64,000 nt of DNA from Albirhodobacter sp048262715 (GCA_048262715.1 JBLXEV010000002.1:310001-374000); one strand, 5' to 3'; positions 53,148 through 62,288 are shown, numbered from the stretch's first letter. Translations and numbers: made by a program. Notes: generated by a model from the sequence alone, not told the origin.

Positions 53148-53523
53148 ATTACTTCCTGAAAACAGTCAGCGGCTTCGCGACAATGACCTTTGTTAATATT
53201 TCGAATAAGCCTAGCAAGCAGTGCGTTGCGCGGCAAGTTTCAACCCGTGATTGTTTGGGCTAAATTGTCATAATTCATCAGAAATTCCGAGGGATCCCCA
53301 ATTTTGTGATCTGGCAAGAGGCCGATCACGCGTCTTCTTACAGGCCCGCTGCAAAGAGTTCCTTCAGCAGGGGACAGTTGCAGACCTTTCGCCTCAGTCC
53401 CGCTGGTTATTATCACCCTTGAAGCGGCTGGTGTCAGATGCACGCGCAAACGTCACGCCTCTGTCACGTTCATCACCTTGATTTCTCCAAGGCGAGCGGC
53501 AATTGTGCCGCGGGAGGCGCGAT
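53148..53523. other. 376-bp divergent gap upstream of the PhoR-like kinase
   Basis: No gene is seen. It contains A/T-rich promoter-like sequence near 53190-53275 and a tandem repeat of Pho-box type at 53450-53467. A GGGAGG ribosome site for the kinase is at its end. Confidence 0.6.
53450..53467 (+). promoter_or_regulatory. Pho-box-like tandem repeat
   Basis: ACGTCAC, spacer GCCT, CTGTCAC: two 7-mers repeated at an 11-bp period, as in PhoB sites (CTGTCAT-N4-CTGTCAT). It lies 57 bp upstream of the PhoR-like kinase start. Autoregulation by a PhoB encoded elsewhere would explain it. Moderate match only. Confidence 0.4.
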
Positions 53524-54558
53524 ATGGATATGATTTCAACAGAGGCGGTGCTTGCGGGCATCCCCAGCCCGACATTGCTGATCGATGGCAATGAGCGGAT
53601 CGCGCAGATGAATGCGGCGGCTATCGCGCATTTCGGCCCGGTCACGGGGCGGAGTTTTGTGACGGTGCTGCGCAATCCGGGCCTGCTGGAGGCGCTGACG
53701 GCGGCGCTTGCGGGCGAGGGCGCGCGCGAGCTCCGAGTGGTGTCGGTTTCGGTCTCACGGGTGGAAACGCCAATGCTGGTGCGGGTGACGCCGCTCAAAG
53801 GGTCGGCCTGCGTGATGCTGGTGTTCGAGGATCTGTCCGAGGTGGAAACCGCCGAGGCGATGCGCCGCGATTTCGTCGCCAATGTCAGCCATGAGCTGCG
53901 TACACCTCTGACGGCGCTGATGGGGTTTATCGAGACGCTGCGCGGGGCGGCGCGCGATGATCCGGCGGCGCGCGAGCGGTTCTTGTCGATCATGGAACGC
54001 GAGGCCTTGCGGATGAATCGCCTCGTTGGCGATCTGCTCTCGCTCAGCCGTGTCGAGGCAGAAGAACGGCGACGGCCGGAGCATCCGGTCGATCTCGCGC
54101 TGGTGGTGCAATCGGTGATGCAATCGCTCCGCCCGCAGGCGGAAGCCGCCAAGGTGGTGTTGGAGCGCACCGGCGAGGCGGGGCCGCTCAAACTGCCCGC
54201 AGACCCTGATCAAATCACGCAAGTTCTCACCAATCTTGTTGAAAATGCGATGAAATATGGCGGCACGGGCGGGCGGGTCGAGATTTGCCTCAAGCGCGTC
54301 GCGCATGAGCCCGTACTGCGCGGTGCGGCGATTTCGGTGGAGGTGCGCGATTTCGGCGATGGCATCGCGCCGCAGCATATCGCGCGGCTCACCGAGCGGT
54401 TCTACCGTGTCGATACGCATCGCTCGCGCGAGCAGGGCGGCACGGGGCTGGGGCTAGCGATTGTCAAACATATCGTCGCGCGCCATCGCGGACGGCTGCG
54501 GATCACCTCGGAAGTCGGCAAAGGCTCCTGCTTCGCAATCCTGCTGCCGGAGAGCTGA
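53524..54558 (+). CDS. PhoR-like sensor histidine kinase (soluble)
   Basis: 344 aa from the ATG at 53524. A PAS domain (about 5-110) is followed by HisKA with phospho-His H123 (ANVSHELRTP) and an HATPase with N-box N241 (NLVENAMKYGG), DFGDGI and GTGLGLAIVKHI. There is no membrane helix, so it is cytoplasmic, as usual for PhoR of this family. The expected neighbours pstSCAB, phoU and phoB are absent; pgm follows. An active phosphate-type sensor whose response regulator is not in the window. The name is by similarity. Confidence 0.88.
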   Translation: MDMISTEAVLAGIPSPTLLIDGNERIAQMNAAAIAHFGPVTGRSFVTVLRNPGLLEALTAALAGEGARELRVVSVSVSRVETPMLVRVTPLKGSACVMLVFEDLSEVETAEAMRRDFVANVSHELRTPLTALMGFIETLRGAARDDPAARERFLSIMEREALRMNRLVGDLLSLSRVEAEERRRPEHPVDLALVVQSVMQSLRPQAEAAKVVLERTGEAGPLKLPADPDQITQVLTNLVENAMKYGGTGGRVEICLKRVAHEPVLRGAAISVEVRDFGDGIAPQHIARLTERFYRVDTHRSREQGGTGLGLAIVKHIVARHRGRLRITSEVGKGSCFAILLPES

Positions 54559-54632
54559 GCGCAAGGCGGGCGCGGATCAAGCGGCAAGCTCCCGCCGCCC
54601 CAATCTGAGTGTTCCCGATCCCGCTAGACATG

Positions 54633-54658
54633 GGCGCTAGAGCCGCTACTCTAGCGCC
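54633..54658. promoter_or_regulatory. Perfect 10-bp hairpin/dyad upstream of pgm
   Basis: GGCGCTAGAG, loop CCGCTA, CTCTAGCGCC. It lies 26 bp before the pgm start and 75 bp after the kinase gene. No T-run follows, so it may be a leader hairpin or an operator rather than a terminator. Confidence 0.5.
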
Positions 54659-54684
54659 AACATATTGATTTTCGGGAGAGGTCC

Positions 54685-56325
54685 ATGACCCGCCACGCCA
54701 GTTCCGCCGTTGCAACCCAGCCGATTGACGGCCAAAAACCCGGCACCTCCGGTCTGCGAAAAAAGGCGAAGATCTTTGCCAGCGCGGGCTATTTGGAAAA
54801 TTTCGTGCAGGCCACATTCGACGCGATTGACGGCGTGGCGGGCAAAACCTTGGTTCTGGGCGGTGACGGGCGCTGGTTCGGCCTTGAGGCGGCGCAGATC
54901 ATCCTGAAAATGGCCGCCGCCAATGGCGCGGCCAAGGTGATCGTGGGGCAGGGTGCGTGGCTCTCGACCCCCGCTGCCTCGCATCTGATCCGGCTGCGCG
55001 GCGCGGATGGCGGGCTGATCCTCTCCGCGAGCCATAATCCGGGCGGACCGGAGGAAGATTTCGGCGTCAAATACAATATGTCGAACGGCGGCCCTGCACC
55101 CGAAAGCGTGACCGATGCGATCTTCGCGCGCACGCAGACGATCACCGAATATTTCAAACTCGATTGCCCGGATGCGGATCTCGCGACCTGCGGTGAGAGT
55201 GTGATGGGCGAGATGGTTGTGGAGGTGGTCGATCCGGTCACCGCCTATGCGGATCTTATGGAAACCCTGTTCGATTTCAATGCACTGAGAGACGCCTTTA
55301 AAGCGGGCTTCCGGATGCGGATGGACAGTATGTGCGCGATCACCGGCCCCTATGCGCATGAGATTTTTGAGCGCCGCCTTGGCGCGCCCGACGGCACCGT
55401 GGTGCATGGCACGCCGCTGCCGGATTTCGGCGGGATGCACCCCGATCCGAACCCGACCTGGGCGCATGAGTTGATGGACGAGATGATGGGGCCAAACGCG
55501 CCTGATTTCGGAGCCGCCTCCGATGGGGATGGCGACCGCAATATGGTGCTCGGCGCGGGCTGCTATGTCTCGCCCTCCGATAGTCTCGCGGTGCTGGCCG
55601 CCAATGCGCATCTCGCCAAAGGCTATGCGGGCGGGCTCAAAGGGGTTGCGCGCTCGATGCCGACCTCTGCGGCGGTGGATCGCGTGGCCGCCGCAAAAGG
55701 CATTGAATGCTTCGAGACGCCGACCGGATGGAAGTTCTTCGGCAACCTGCTGGATGCGGGCCGCGTGACCTTGTGCGGCGAGGAAAGTTTCGGCACCGGA
55801 TCGGACCATGTGCGTGAAAAAGACGGGCTCTGGGCAGTTTTGATGTGGCTCAACATCCTCGCGTCAACGGGCAAGTCTGTCTCGCAACTGCTTGACGATC
55901 ATTGGAAAACCTATGGTCGCAACTATTACTCCCGCCATGATTACGAGGCGCTTTCGCTCGATACAGCAAATACGCTGATGGGCGATTTGCGGGGTCGACT
56001 GAGCGCGCTCATCGGCGGGGAAGTTGGCGGGCTGCGGATTGAGGCCGCGGATGATTTTGCCTATCTCGATCCGGTCGATGGATCGGAATCGCGCTCGCAA
56101 GGCCTGCGCATTCTGTTTGAAGGCGGGTCGCGGATTGTACTGCGGCTCTCGGGTACGGGCACCGAGGGCGCAACCCTGCGCCTCTATCTGGAGCGCTACG
56201 TCGGGCCGGAAGGCGACCTCGGGCTTGATCCGCAGATTGCCTTGCAGCCAATGATCGCCGCTGCGGAGGAGATCGCAGGGATTGCCGCACGCACAGGGCG
56301 CAACGCGCCGGATGTCATCACCTGA
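54685..56325 (+). CDS. pgm: Phosphoglucomutase, alpha-D-glucose type
   Basis: 546 aa, four-domain alpha-phosphohexomutase that interconverts glucose-6-phosphate and glucose-1-phosphate for glycogen and cell surface sugars. N-terminal KPGTSGLRKK, active Ser loop LSASHNPGG, metal loop DGDGDRN and the late phosphate loop RLSGTGTEGATLR are intact. A GGGAGAGG ribosome site precedes it. It links to the glucose-6-phosphate made by Glk at 4622-5581. Confidence 0.95.
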   Translation: MTRHASSAVATQPIDGQKPGTSGLRKKAKIFASAGYLENFVQATFDAIDGVAGKTLVLGGDGRWFGLEAAQIILKMAAANGAAKVIVGQGAWLSTPAASHLIRLRGADGGLILSASHNPGGPEEDFGVKYNMSNGGPAPESVTDAIFARTQTITEYFKLDCPDADLATCGESVMGEMVVEVVDPVTAYADLMETLFDFNALRDAFKAGFRMRMDSMCAITGPYAHEIFERRLGAPDGTVVHGTPLPDFGGMHPDPNPTWAHELMDEMMGPNAPDFGAASDGDGDRNMVLGAGCYVSPSDSLAVLAANAHLAKGYAGGLKGVARSMPTSAAVDRVAAAKGIECFETPTGWKFFGNLLDAGRVTLCGEESFGTGSDHVREKDGLWAVLMWLNILASTGKSVSQLLDDHWKTYGRNYYSRHDYEALSLDTANTLMGDLRGRLSALIGGEVGGLRIEAADDFAYLDPVDGSESRSQGLRILFEGGSRIVLRLSGTGTEGATLRLYLERYVGPEGDLGLDPQIALQPMIAAAEEIAGIAARTGRNAPDVIT

Positions 56326-56493
56326 TCGCCGGGACATTATATCGGGCGAGGATGATACCAAGCTGCAGCAGGCCCGTAGATCACGGCTGGGGCAGGGCGC
56401 CGATTTGCACCAGTGCCTGTCGGCGCCTCTAAATTTAAATATTATATATCAATTCGTTATAAGTGAACCGTGGACGATGAAGGTGTTTCAGAC

Positions 56494-57645
56494 ATGACGA
56501 TGAGTCACGCCGCAACGCTTGGGGTAAAAGAGCAAATGGCGACACGGATCGCGCTCTTTACTGCCGGGGCAGTGCTCGCCTCTTGGGCGCCTATCGTGCC
56601 CTATGTCAAAACGGGCGCCGCTCTGGATGACGCGGCACTGGGCCTGCTGCTCCTTTGTCTCGGCGGCGGCTCGATCGTCGCGATGCCGCTCTCAGGGGCG
56701 ATGGCGCAGCGGTTCGGCTGTCGCGCAGTCATCGCCGCCGGCTCCACGGCCTTCATCCTGATGCTGCCGATATTAGCTATGGTGCCATCGATATTCACGC
56801 TGGCTGTCGCGCTCTTCATTTTCGGCGCAGGGATCGGTACGGTCGATTGCGTTGCCAATATTCAGGCCGTGATGGTTGAACGCGCCAGCGGACGCACGAT
56901 GATGTCGGGGTTTCATGCGCTCTACAGCGTCGGCGGGCTCGTCGGGGCGGCGGTGACGACAGCAATGCTGGCGCTTGGCCTGACACCTTTTACCAGCGCG
57001 ATTTTGGTCGCATTGGCTATCTTTGCGCTCGCGCTCTACGCCTTTCCCGGACATCTCCCGTATGGTGCGCAAAGCACGCAGGGCACTGGCGGAAGTTTTG
57101 GGATTCCACGTGGAATCGTTATTGTTTTATCAATCATGGCCTTCATCACCTTCATGGCGGAGGGCGCCGCACTGGATTGGGGCGCGGTGTTCCTCATCTC
57201 TGCGCGCGGCATTGATCCATCGGTCGCAGGGCTTGGCTTTATCAGTTTCTCCCTCGCGATGGTGATCGCGCGCTTCACGGGGGATCTGACCGTGGATGCG
57301 TTTGGGTCCACCAATGTTGTGCTGGCGGGCGGCGCGATGGCGGCACTTGGCATGGGGCTCGTCGCGCTCGGCGACCATTGGGCGCTGGCGCTTGTGGGGT
57401 TCGCAATCCTTGGAGCAGGCTGCGCCAATATTGTTCCGGTGCTGTTCAGCGCAGCAGGCCGGCAAAAAATCATGCCCGAATCCGTGGCAATTCCTGTGCT
57501 CACAACGGTTGGATATTCCGGCGTTCTGATCGGGCCCGGCCTGATAGGGTTCGCCGCAGAAGCAACATCGCTCCACGCGGCATTCCTCATTCTGGCTGCG
57601 CTTCTTGCCGTACTCGCCATCGGGGCGAAGGTTGCGCGGGTATAG
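56494..57645 (+). CDS. MFS transporter (YbjJ-like)
   Basis: 383 aa from the ATG at 56494; a GTG at 56470 would add eight residues. Twelve hydrophobic helices. ASWAPIVPYVKTG near helix 1 and RFGCRAVIAAG after helix 2 resemble the YbjJ/sugar-type MFS group. Substrate unknown. The upstream gap (56326-56493) is A/T-rich around 56430-56460 and probably has its promoter, so it is likely not in the pgm transcript. Confidence 0.85.
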   Translation: MTMSHAATLGVKEQMATRIALFTAGAVLASWAPIVPYVKTGAALDDAALGLLLLCLGGGSIVAMPLSGAMAQRFGCRAVIAAGSTAFILMLPILAMVPSIFTLAVALFIFGAGIGTVDCVANIQAVMVERASGRTMMSGFHALYSVGGLVGAAVTTAMLALGLTPFTSAILVALAIFALALYAFPGHLPYGAQSTQGTGGSFGIPRGIVIVLSIMAFITFMAEGAALDWGAVFLISARGIDPSVAGLGFISFSLAMVIARFTGDLTVDAFGSTNVVLAGGAMAALGMGLVALGDHWALALVGFAILGAGCANIVPVLFSAAGRQKIMPESVAIPVLTTVGYSGVLIGPGLIGFAAEATSLHAAFLILAALLAVLAIGAKVARV

Positions 57646-57799
57646 AGACAATCAATCTTCGCTGAACAGATTTGACTGCGAAGGGCGCATAGATATCGCC
57701 TCTATCTCAGGATCAACATAATTCCCATAATCAGTATTATGTAATTAATGTGTCTATACGGGGTTCATCTCATTCCTGAAAACCCCTCATAACACCTTG

Positions 57800-58768
57800 T
57801 TACGGAACGAGAACCGTCGATCCCATCGTTGCGCGCCCCTCCAGCGCATTCTGTGCGTCGCCAACATCCTCCAGCGTATATGGCTTCGACAGCGTTACCT
57901 TGATGGCACCGCTTGCGATCAGATCGAACATCGCGCTTGAGGCTTGTGCCAGCCAGCCTTCGCGGGCTGTATGATGGAACAGCGTCGGCCGTGTGAGCCG
58001 CAAAGATCCGCGCGTCAGATCGTTGATCGTGAACTCTTTGCTCGGCCCGGAGCTTTGCCCGAAGGACACCAGAGTCCCGAAACGTTGCAACACATCGAGT
58101 GACCGCATCACCGTATCCGCGCCCACAGAGTCGTAGACCGCAGGCACGCCAGCGCCTTGCGTGATCTCCATGACCTTCGCTACGAAATCCTCCGAGCGGT
58201 AATCAATCACGTGGTCATAGCCATGCGTTTTCGCGAGCGCGCATTTCTCCGCGCCACCAGCGGTGCCGATCGTGGTGACACCCAGCGCTTTGAGCCATTG
58301 CCCCGCGATGAGCCCGACGCCGCCCGCCGCTGCGTGGAACAAAACCGTTTCCCCACGGGCTGCTGGATAGCTATGGGTAATCAGATAGTTGACCGTCAAA
58401 CCTTTGAGCATCACCGCCGCCGCGACCTCATCCGAAATCGCATCCGGCAACACAACGGCCGCGCTTGCAGGAATGGCGCGGTGGCTTGCATAAGCGCCGC
58501 CGCCACCGATGACATAGGCCACCCGCGTGCCAATTTGCAGATCGACACCTTCGCCAACAGCCTCGATCACACCAGCCGCCTCGCCACCCGGAACGAAATT
58601 CGGCCCGACCGGATACAGCCCCGTGCGCTGGTAAATATCGATAAAATTAAGGCCTACGGCGGTTTGCCGGATCAGGATCTCGCCCTTGGCGGGCACAGGC
58701 ATATCCATTTCGATCCGCGCGAGCTGATCAATCCCGCCAGCGGCCTTAACGACGATTTTATAGGGCAT
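57800..58768 (-). CDS. qor: Quinone oxidoreductase, zinc-free MDR family
   Basis: 322 aa from the ATG at 58768, preceded by GGAGGAAGTA. A medium-chain dehydrogenase/reductase with NFIDIYQRTGLYP, FVPGGEAAGVIEAVGEGV and the NADPH loop AAAGGVGLIAGQW, typical for Qor. It has no zinc ligands. It reduces quinones with NADPH in the cytoplasm. A 9-bp perfect dyad lies just upstream and may be its operator. Confidence 0.92.
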   Translation of the reverse strand: MPYKIVVKAAGGIDQLARIEMDMPVPAKGEILIRQTAVGLNFIDIYQRTGLYPVGPNFVPGGEAAGVIEAVGEGVDLQIGTRVAYVIGGGGAYASHRAIPASAAVVLPDAISDEVAAAVMLKGLTVNYLITHSYPAARGETVLFHAAAGGVGLIAGQWLKALGVTTIGTAGGAEKCALAKTHGYDHVIDYRSEDFVAKVMEITQGAGVPAVYDSVGADTVMRSLDVLQRFGTLVSFGQSSGPSKEFTINDLTRGSLRLTRPTLFHHTAREGWLAQASSAMFDLIASGAIKVTLSKPYTLEDVGDAQNALEGRATMGSTVLVP

Positions 58769-58803
58769 TACTTCCTCCAAAACATGAGGTGTCTCGCGTA
58801 AAT

Positions 58804-58835
58804 CTCTGAAATACATGCAAAAATACATTTCAGAG
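58804..58835. promoter_or_regulatory. Dyad upstream of qor
   Basis: CTCTGAAAT (58804-58812) and ATTTCAGAG (58827-58835) are exact complements with a 14-bp spacer that itself contains ATACAT-type half repeats. It is 36 bp before the qor start. Suits a dimeric regulator site; the regulator is not known. Confidence 0.5.
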
Positions 58836-58986
58836 GTAACGGAAACACGCTGATTGGCGTCAGCTTCGCATCCCCCCAGCGCCGCGTCAATTCTCCGTTC
58901 AACGCCTGCTTTTCCTTGCGCTCGCGCGGCGGATTGGCGACATAGTGCTCCAAGCAACCCGCCTTTTACCGATAAGGGATACAGCC

Positions 58987-59685
58987 ATGGCTTTTGACCG
59001 TTCCATCAAGATCGCCCCGTCGATCCTCTCCGCCGATTTCGCGAATTTCGGTGCCGAATGTCAGGCCATCGAGGCGCAGGGCTGCGATTGGGTGCATGTG
59101 GACGTGATGGATGGCCATTTCGTGCCCAATCTCACCTTCGGCCCTGCAACCTGCGCGGCGATCCGGCCCCATATCAAGGGCATCATGGATGTGCATTTGA
59201 TGATCGCGCCTGTGGATCCCTATATCGAGGCGTTCGCGGCCTCCGGTGCGGATTTTATCACCGCGCATCTCGAGGCTGGTCCGCATATTCACCGCACCTT
59301 GCAAGCCATCCGCGCCTCGGGCGCAAAGGCTGGCCTCGCGCTCAATCCCGGCACAGGTCTGGCGGATGTGAAACACCTGCTCGATATGGTGGATCTGGTC
59401 TGCGTGATGACGGTTAACCCAGGCTTTGGTGGCCAAAAATTCATCCATTCCCAAGTGGATAAGGTGCGCGAGCTGCGGGCGATGATCGGTGACCGCCCGA
59501 TCCATATCGAGATCGACGGCGGCGTGACACCGGAGACCGCGCCGCTGGTTGCGGGCGCGGGGGCAGATGTGCTGGTGGCGGGATCTGGCGTGTTCAAAGG
59601 CGGCTCGGTCAGCAACCCTGCCCCTTACGGCGAGAATATCCGCGCGATCCGCGCCGCCGCCGAAGCCGCGCGGGCACAAGCGTGA
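58987..59685 (+). CDS. rpe: Ribulose-phosphate 3-epimerase
   Basis: 232 aa from the ATG at 58987. It interconverts ribulose-5-phosphate and xylulose-5-phosphate in the pentose phosphate and Calvin cycles. SILSADFANFG, VHVDVMDGHFVPNLTFGP (metal His and Asp), MTVNPGFGGQKF and EIDGGVTPETAP are the standard motifs. The stop overlaps the next start by one base (TGATG). Confidence 0.96.
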   Translation: MAFDRSIKIAPSILSADFANFGAECQAIEAQGCDWVHVDVMDGHFVPNLTFGPATCAAIRPHIKGIMDVHLMIAPVDPYIEAFAASGADFITAHLEAGPHIHRTLQAIRASGAKAGLALNPGTGLADVKHLLDMVDLVCVMTVNPGFGGQKFIHSQVDKVRELRAMIGDRPIHIEIDGGVTPETAPLVAGAGADVLVAGSGVFKGGSVSNPAPYGENIRAIRAAAEAARAQA

Positions 59686-60401
59686 TGCAACCCGACCAAG
59701 GCGCACCCTGCCCCGTGATCTTCGATCTCGACGGAACGCTGATCGACAGCGCGCCCGATATTCATGCCGGCGTGAACCGCGTGCTGGTGGCGCATGGGTT
59801 TGATCCGCTCAGCTTCGCGCAGATCCGCAGCTTCATCGGGCGCGGCGTCGGTCATCTGATGGCGCAGGTGGTCGCGGCTTTGGGCAAAGATCCGGCAGGG
59901 CCGCTCACCGAGGAGCTGCTCGCCGCGTTTGAGGTGGAATATGAGAAGGCCGTCGATTTGACGGCGCCCTATCCGAATATGCGCGCCGCCCTCACCGCCT
60001 TGAAATCGGCGGGCCACCCGCTCGCGATCTGCACCAACAAACCGCTGCGGCCCACGCTCGCAGTACTTGAACATCTCGCTCTGACCGATTGTTTTAAAAC
60101 GATTATCGGTGGAGATTCTTTGCCCGTGAAAAAACCGGATCCCGCGCCGCTCCTCGCCGCACTCCAAGAGATCGAGAACGGCACGCCTGCGCTCTATGTC
60201 GGCGATAGCGAGGTCGATGCGGCCACGGCACAGGCGGCGGGCATGCCCTTCGCCCTCTATGCGAACGGCTATCGGAAGACCTCGGTTGAAGCGATCAAAG
60301 CCACCTACGGCATGGCCTATGTGTTCGAGGATTTTGCCGAGTTCCCGCAGATCGTCGAGCGGTTCGCCGCGCGCAGCATGAGCGCGAAAACCGACGCTTG
60401 A
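59685..60401 (+). CDS. gph: Phosphoglycolate phosphatase
   Basis: 238 aa from the ATG at 59685. HAD-type phosphatase with nucleophile motif VIFDLDGTLIDSAPD, motif II/III ICTNKPL and KKPDPAPL, and motif IV YVGDSEVDAATA. The coupling to rpe is the known rpe-gph order and supports phosphoglycolate as substrate, from Rubisco oxygenation or DNA repair. Confidence 0.92.
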   Translation: MQPDQGAPCPVIFDLDGTLIDSAPDIHAGVNRVLVAHGFDPLSFAQIRSFIGRGVGHLMAQVVAALGKDPAGPLTEELLAAFEVEYEKAVDLTAPYPNMRAALTALKSAGHPLAICTNKPLRPTLAVLEHLALTDCFKTIIGGDSLPVKKPDPAPLLAALQEIENGTPALYVGDSEVDAATAQAAGMPFALYANGYRKTSVEAIKATYGMAYVFEDFAEFPQIVERFAARSMSAKTDA

Positions 60402-60483
60402 TCCTTGCGCGGATGCACGTAAACATGCGCCGAAATCACAGGTGCCCACGGGGCAACCGGCGCACTTTTGAAGGAGAGACAGG

Positions 60484-60918
60484 ATGGATTTGCGGCAGAT
60501 CACGGAGGATTTCGCGGTAGCGCCGCAGATCGAGATCGAGGATTTTACGGCGCTCGCCAATGCGGGGTTCCGCACGGTGATCAACAACCGCCCCGATGAT
60601 GAGATCGACGACGCCCTCTCCTCCAAGCAAATGGCGCAGGCGGCGGCTGAGGCGGGGCTGGCCTATCACTATCTTCCCTACTTCCCGGGCGCGATGACGC
60701 CGGAGCTGGTCTCCGAGTTCGAGGCGCTCTTGGCGCGTGTTGAAGGGCCCGTCTTTGCCTATTGCCGCTCGGGCACCCGCTGCTCGCATCTTTGGTCGAT
60801 GAGCCAAGCGGGGCATCGCGACACTGCTGAGATTATCGCATTGGCCGCAGAGGCCGGCTACGACAATCGCGCAATGGAAGGCCTTCTGAGCGCCTACGCA
60901 GCCAAACGCAGCACTTGA
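60484..60918 (+). CDS. TIGR01244-family sulfur transferase/phosphatase-like protein
   Basis: 144 aa, one domain of the DUF442/TIGR01244 type (as at the N-terminus of Blh). FRTVINNRPDDE and the Cys loop AYCRSGTRCSHLW (Cys at about 94) are the family marks, with a fold like dual-specificity phosphatases. Relatives are linked to sulfide oxidation. No sulfur gene is adjacent. It has its own AAGGAG site. Confidence 0.88.
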   Translation: MDLRQITEDFAVAPQIEIEDFTALANAGFRTVINNRPDDEIDDALSSKQMAQAAAEAGLAYHYLPYFPGAMTPELVSEFEALLARVEGPVFAYCRSGTRCSHLWSMSQAGHRDTAEIIALAAEAGYDNRAMEGLLSAYAAKRST

Positions 60919-61117
60919 TCTTCCCACAAAAGGGGCCAATCCGAGATTGATTCGGAATAGCCCGAGCGACAAAAAAAGAAGCATCAAAATAACATATTTA
61001 CGCGACCTTAAATTTTAACCATCATCGTGACAAGAATGGCACAGGCCGCGCTCGGAACGGCGCATATTGCGCGCCCGACCCTGCGGCCTGAGCATCGAAT
61101 TTAGTCATGGACGGTAT

Positions 61118-62014
61118 ATGTTAGATCATTTGGAAAAACTCATCGGCGCGCGCAGCATCGATGGGCTTTGGGCTGCCTTTTCCGCAGCGATGAACGACTA
61201 CGGATTTGATCGGGTTGTTTACGCATCCACAAATTTCAGCACGGCGCAAGACTATGGCGCGCTCGACGATATCTTGGTGCTGACCAACCACTCCGACTCC
61301 TACATCAAAGGCTTTATCGGCGAGCGATTGTTTGAACGCGGGCCGATGATACGTTGGTTCAAGAGCAATACCGGCGCCTGCCTTTGGAGTTGGATTCATG
61401 AAGAGGAGAGGCAAGGGCGCCTCACCCCAAGCGAGGCAGAAGTGGTGCGCTTCAATCTGAGCCATGGCGTGCGGGCGGGCGTCTCGATCAACTTCCCCGA
61501 TACCCGCCGAAACACCGCAGCAGGCATCGCGCTCTGCGCACAGGCATCCTTATATCAGGAGGAGGTGGACCAACTCTGGGCCCTGCGCGGACGGGAAATC
61601 TTAATGCTCAACTCCGTCTTTCATATACAAACCTCAACGATGCCCAATCCGACAGACCGTCGGCAATTGACAGATCGCCAGAAAGAAGCGCTCGAATGGG
61701 TCGGGGAGGGAAAAACCGCAGCAGCCATCGCAACGATCATGGGCGTCGCCCCGGCAACAGTCGAAAAGCATCTGCGGCTGGCTCGCGAGGCGCTGAATGT
61801 GGAGACGACCGCACAGGCAGTCCTCAAAGCCTCCATGCAAAAGCACATCTTTTCGATCCCGATCACCTCTCGCTGCTCCCCTGCCCCGACGCCCAAAGCC
61901 GTCACGGCAATCGCCCTTCGATACGCGACGACGATGGAAGAATCACAGAGCACGCCAGCGAATACGAATACGCCAGCGCGCCGCAATGAAGCGACAAAGC
62001 TCTCCTTAGAGTAG
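61118..62014 (+). CDS. LuxR-family regulator with autoinducer-type domain (solo)
   Basis: 298 aa from the ATG at 61118. The N-terminal autoinducer-binding domain has HGVRAGVSINFPD near residue 120, but the conserved Asp of the ligand pocket (DP) is replaced by Gly (G75 in ERGPMIRW). The C-terminal LuxR helix-turn-helix is standard (LTDRQKEALEWVGEGKT, then VAPATVEKHL). About 50 extra residues follow the DNA-binding domain. No luxI-type synthase gene is near. It may respond to a different ligand or to none. Confidence 0.88.
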   Translation: MLDHLEKLIGARSIDGLWAAFSAAMNDYGFDRVVYASTNFSTAQDYGALDDILVLTNHSDSYIKGFIGERLFERGPMIRWFKSNTGACLWSWIHEEERQGRLTPSEAEVVRFNLSHGVRAGVSINFPDTRRNTAAGIALCAQASLYQEEVDQLWALRGREILMLNSVFHIQTSTMPNPTDRRQLTDRQKEALEWVGEGKTAAAIATIMGVAPATVEKHLRLAREALNVETTAQAVLKASMQKHIFSIPITSRCSPAPTPKAVTAIALRYATTMEESQSTPANTNTPARRNEATKLSLE

Positions 62015-62225
62015 AGCATCGTTCCAAAAACTCTCTCATTTGGGAAGGCCTTGCATCGATTTCGGGGCCTTTCCCGCATTATTGTTGCCCAAATGCTTCG
62101 ATTACGCTGACGTTAGGGTAAGTTTTTCAATGCCTGACTGGATTACGTCGCGGAAATCGGTCATATTGTGCAAGTTCCATGAGTGGTGGCTTCGGCCAGC
62201 GGAACTGGGGTTCGCCCCATCGGGT

Positions 62226-62288
62226 AACCGGGATGTGGTCTGCGTTTTTTGGTGTGGTGTGTTATGTATTTGCAGACCACGACCGGTT
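62226..62288. repeat. Large inverted repeat, possible structured RNA
   Basis: Outer arm AACCGG (62226-62231) pairs with CCGGTT (62283-62288), inner arm GTGGTCTGC (62235-62243) with GCAGACCAC (62272-62280), with a 3/2 internal loop and a 28-nt T/G-rich loop. Fifteen pairs in all. No T-run follows, so it is not a simple terminator. Confidence 0.6.
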
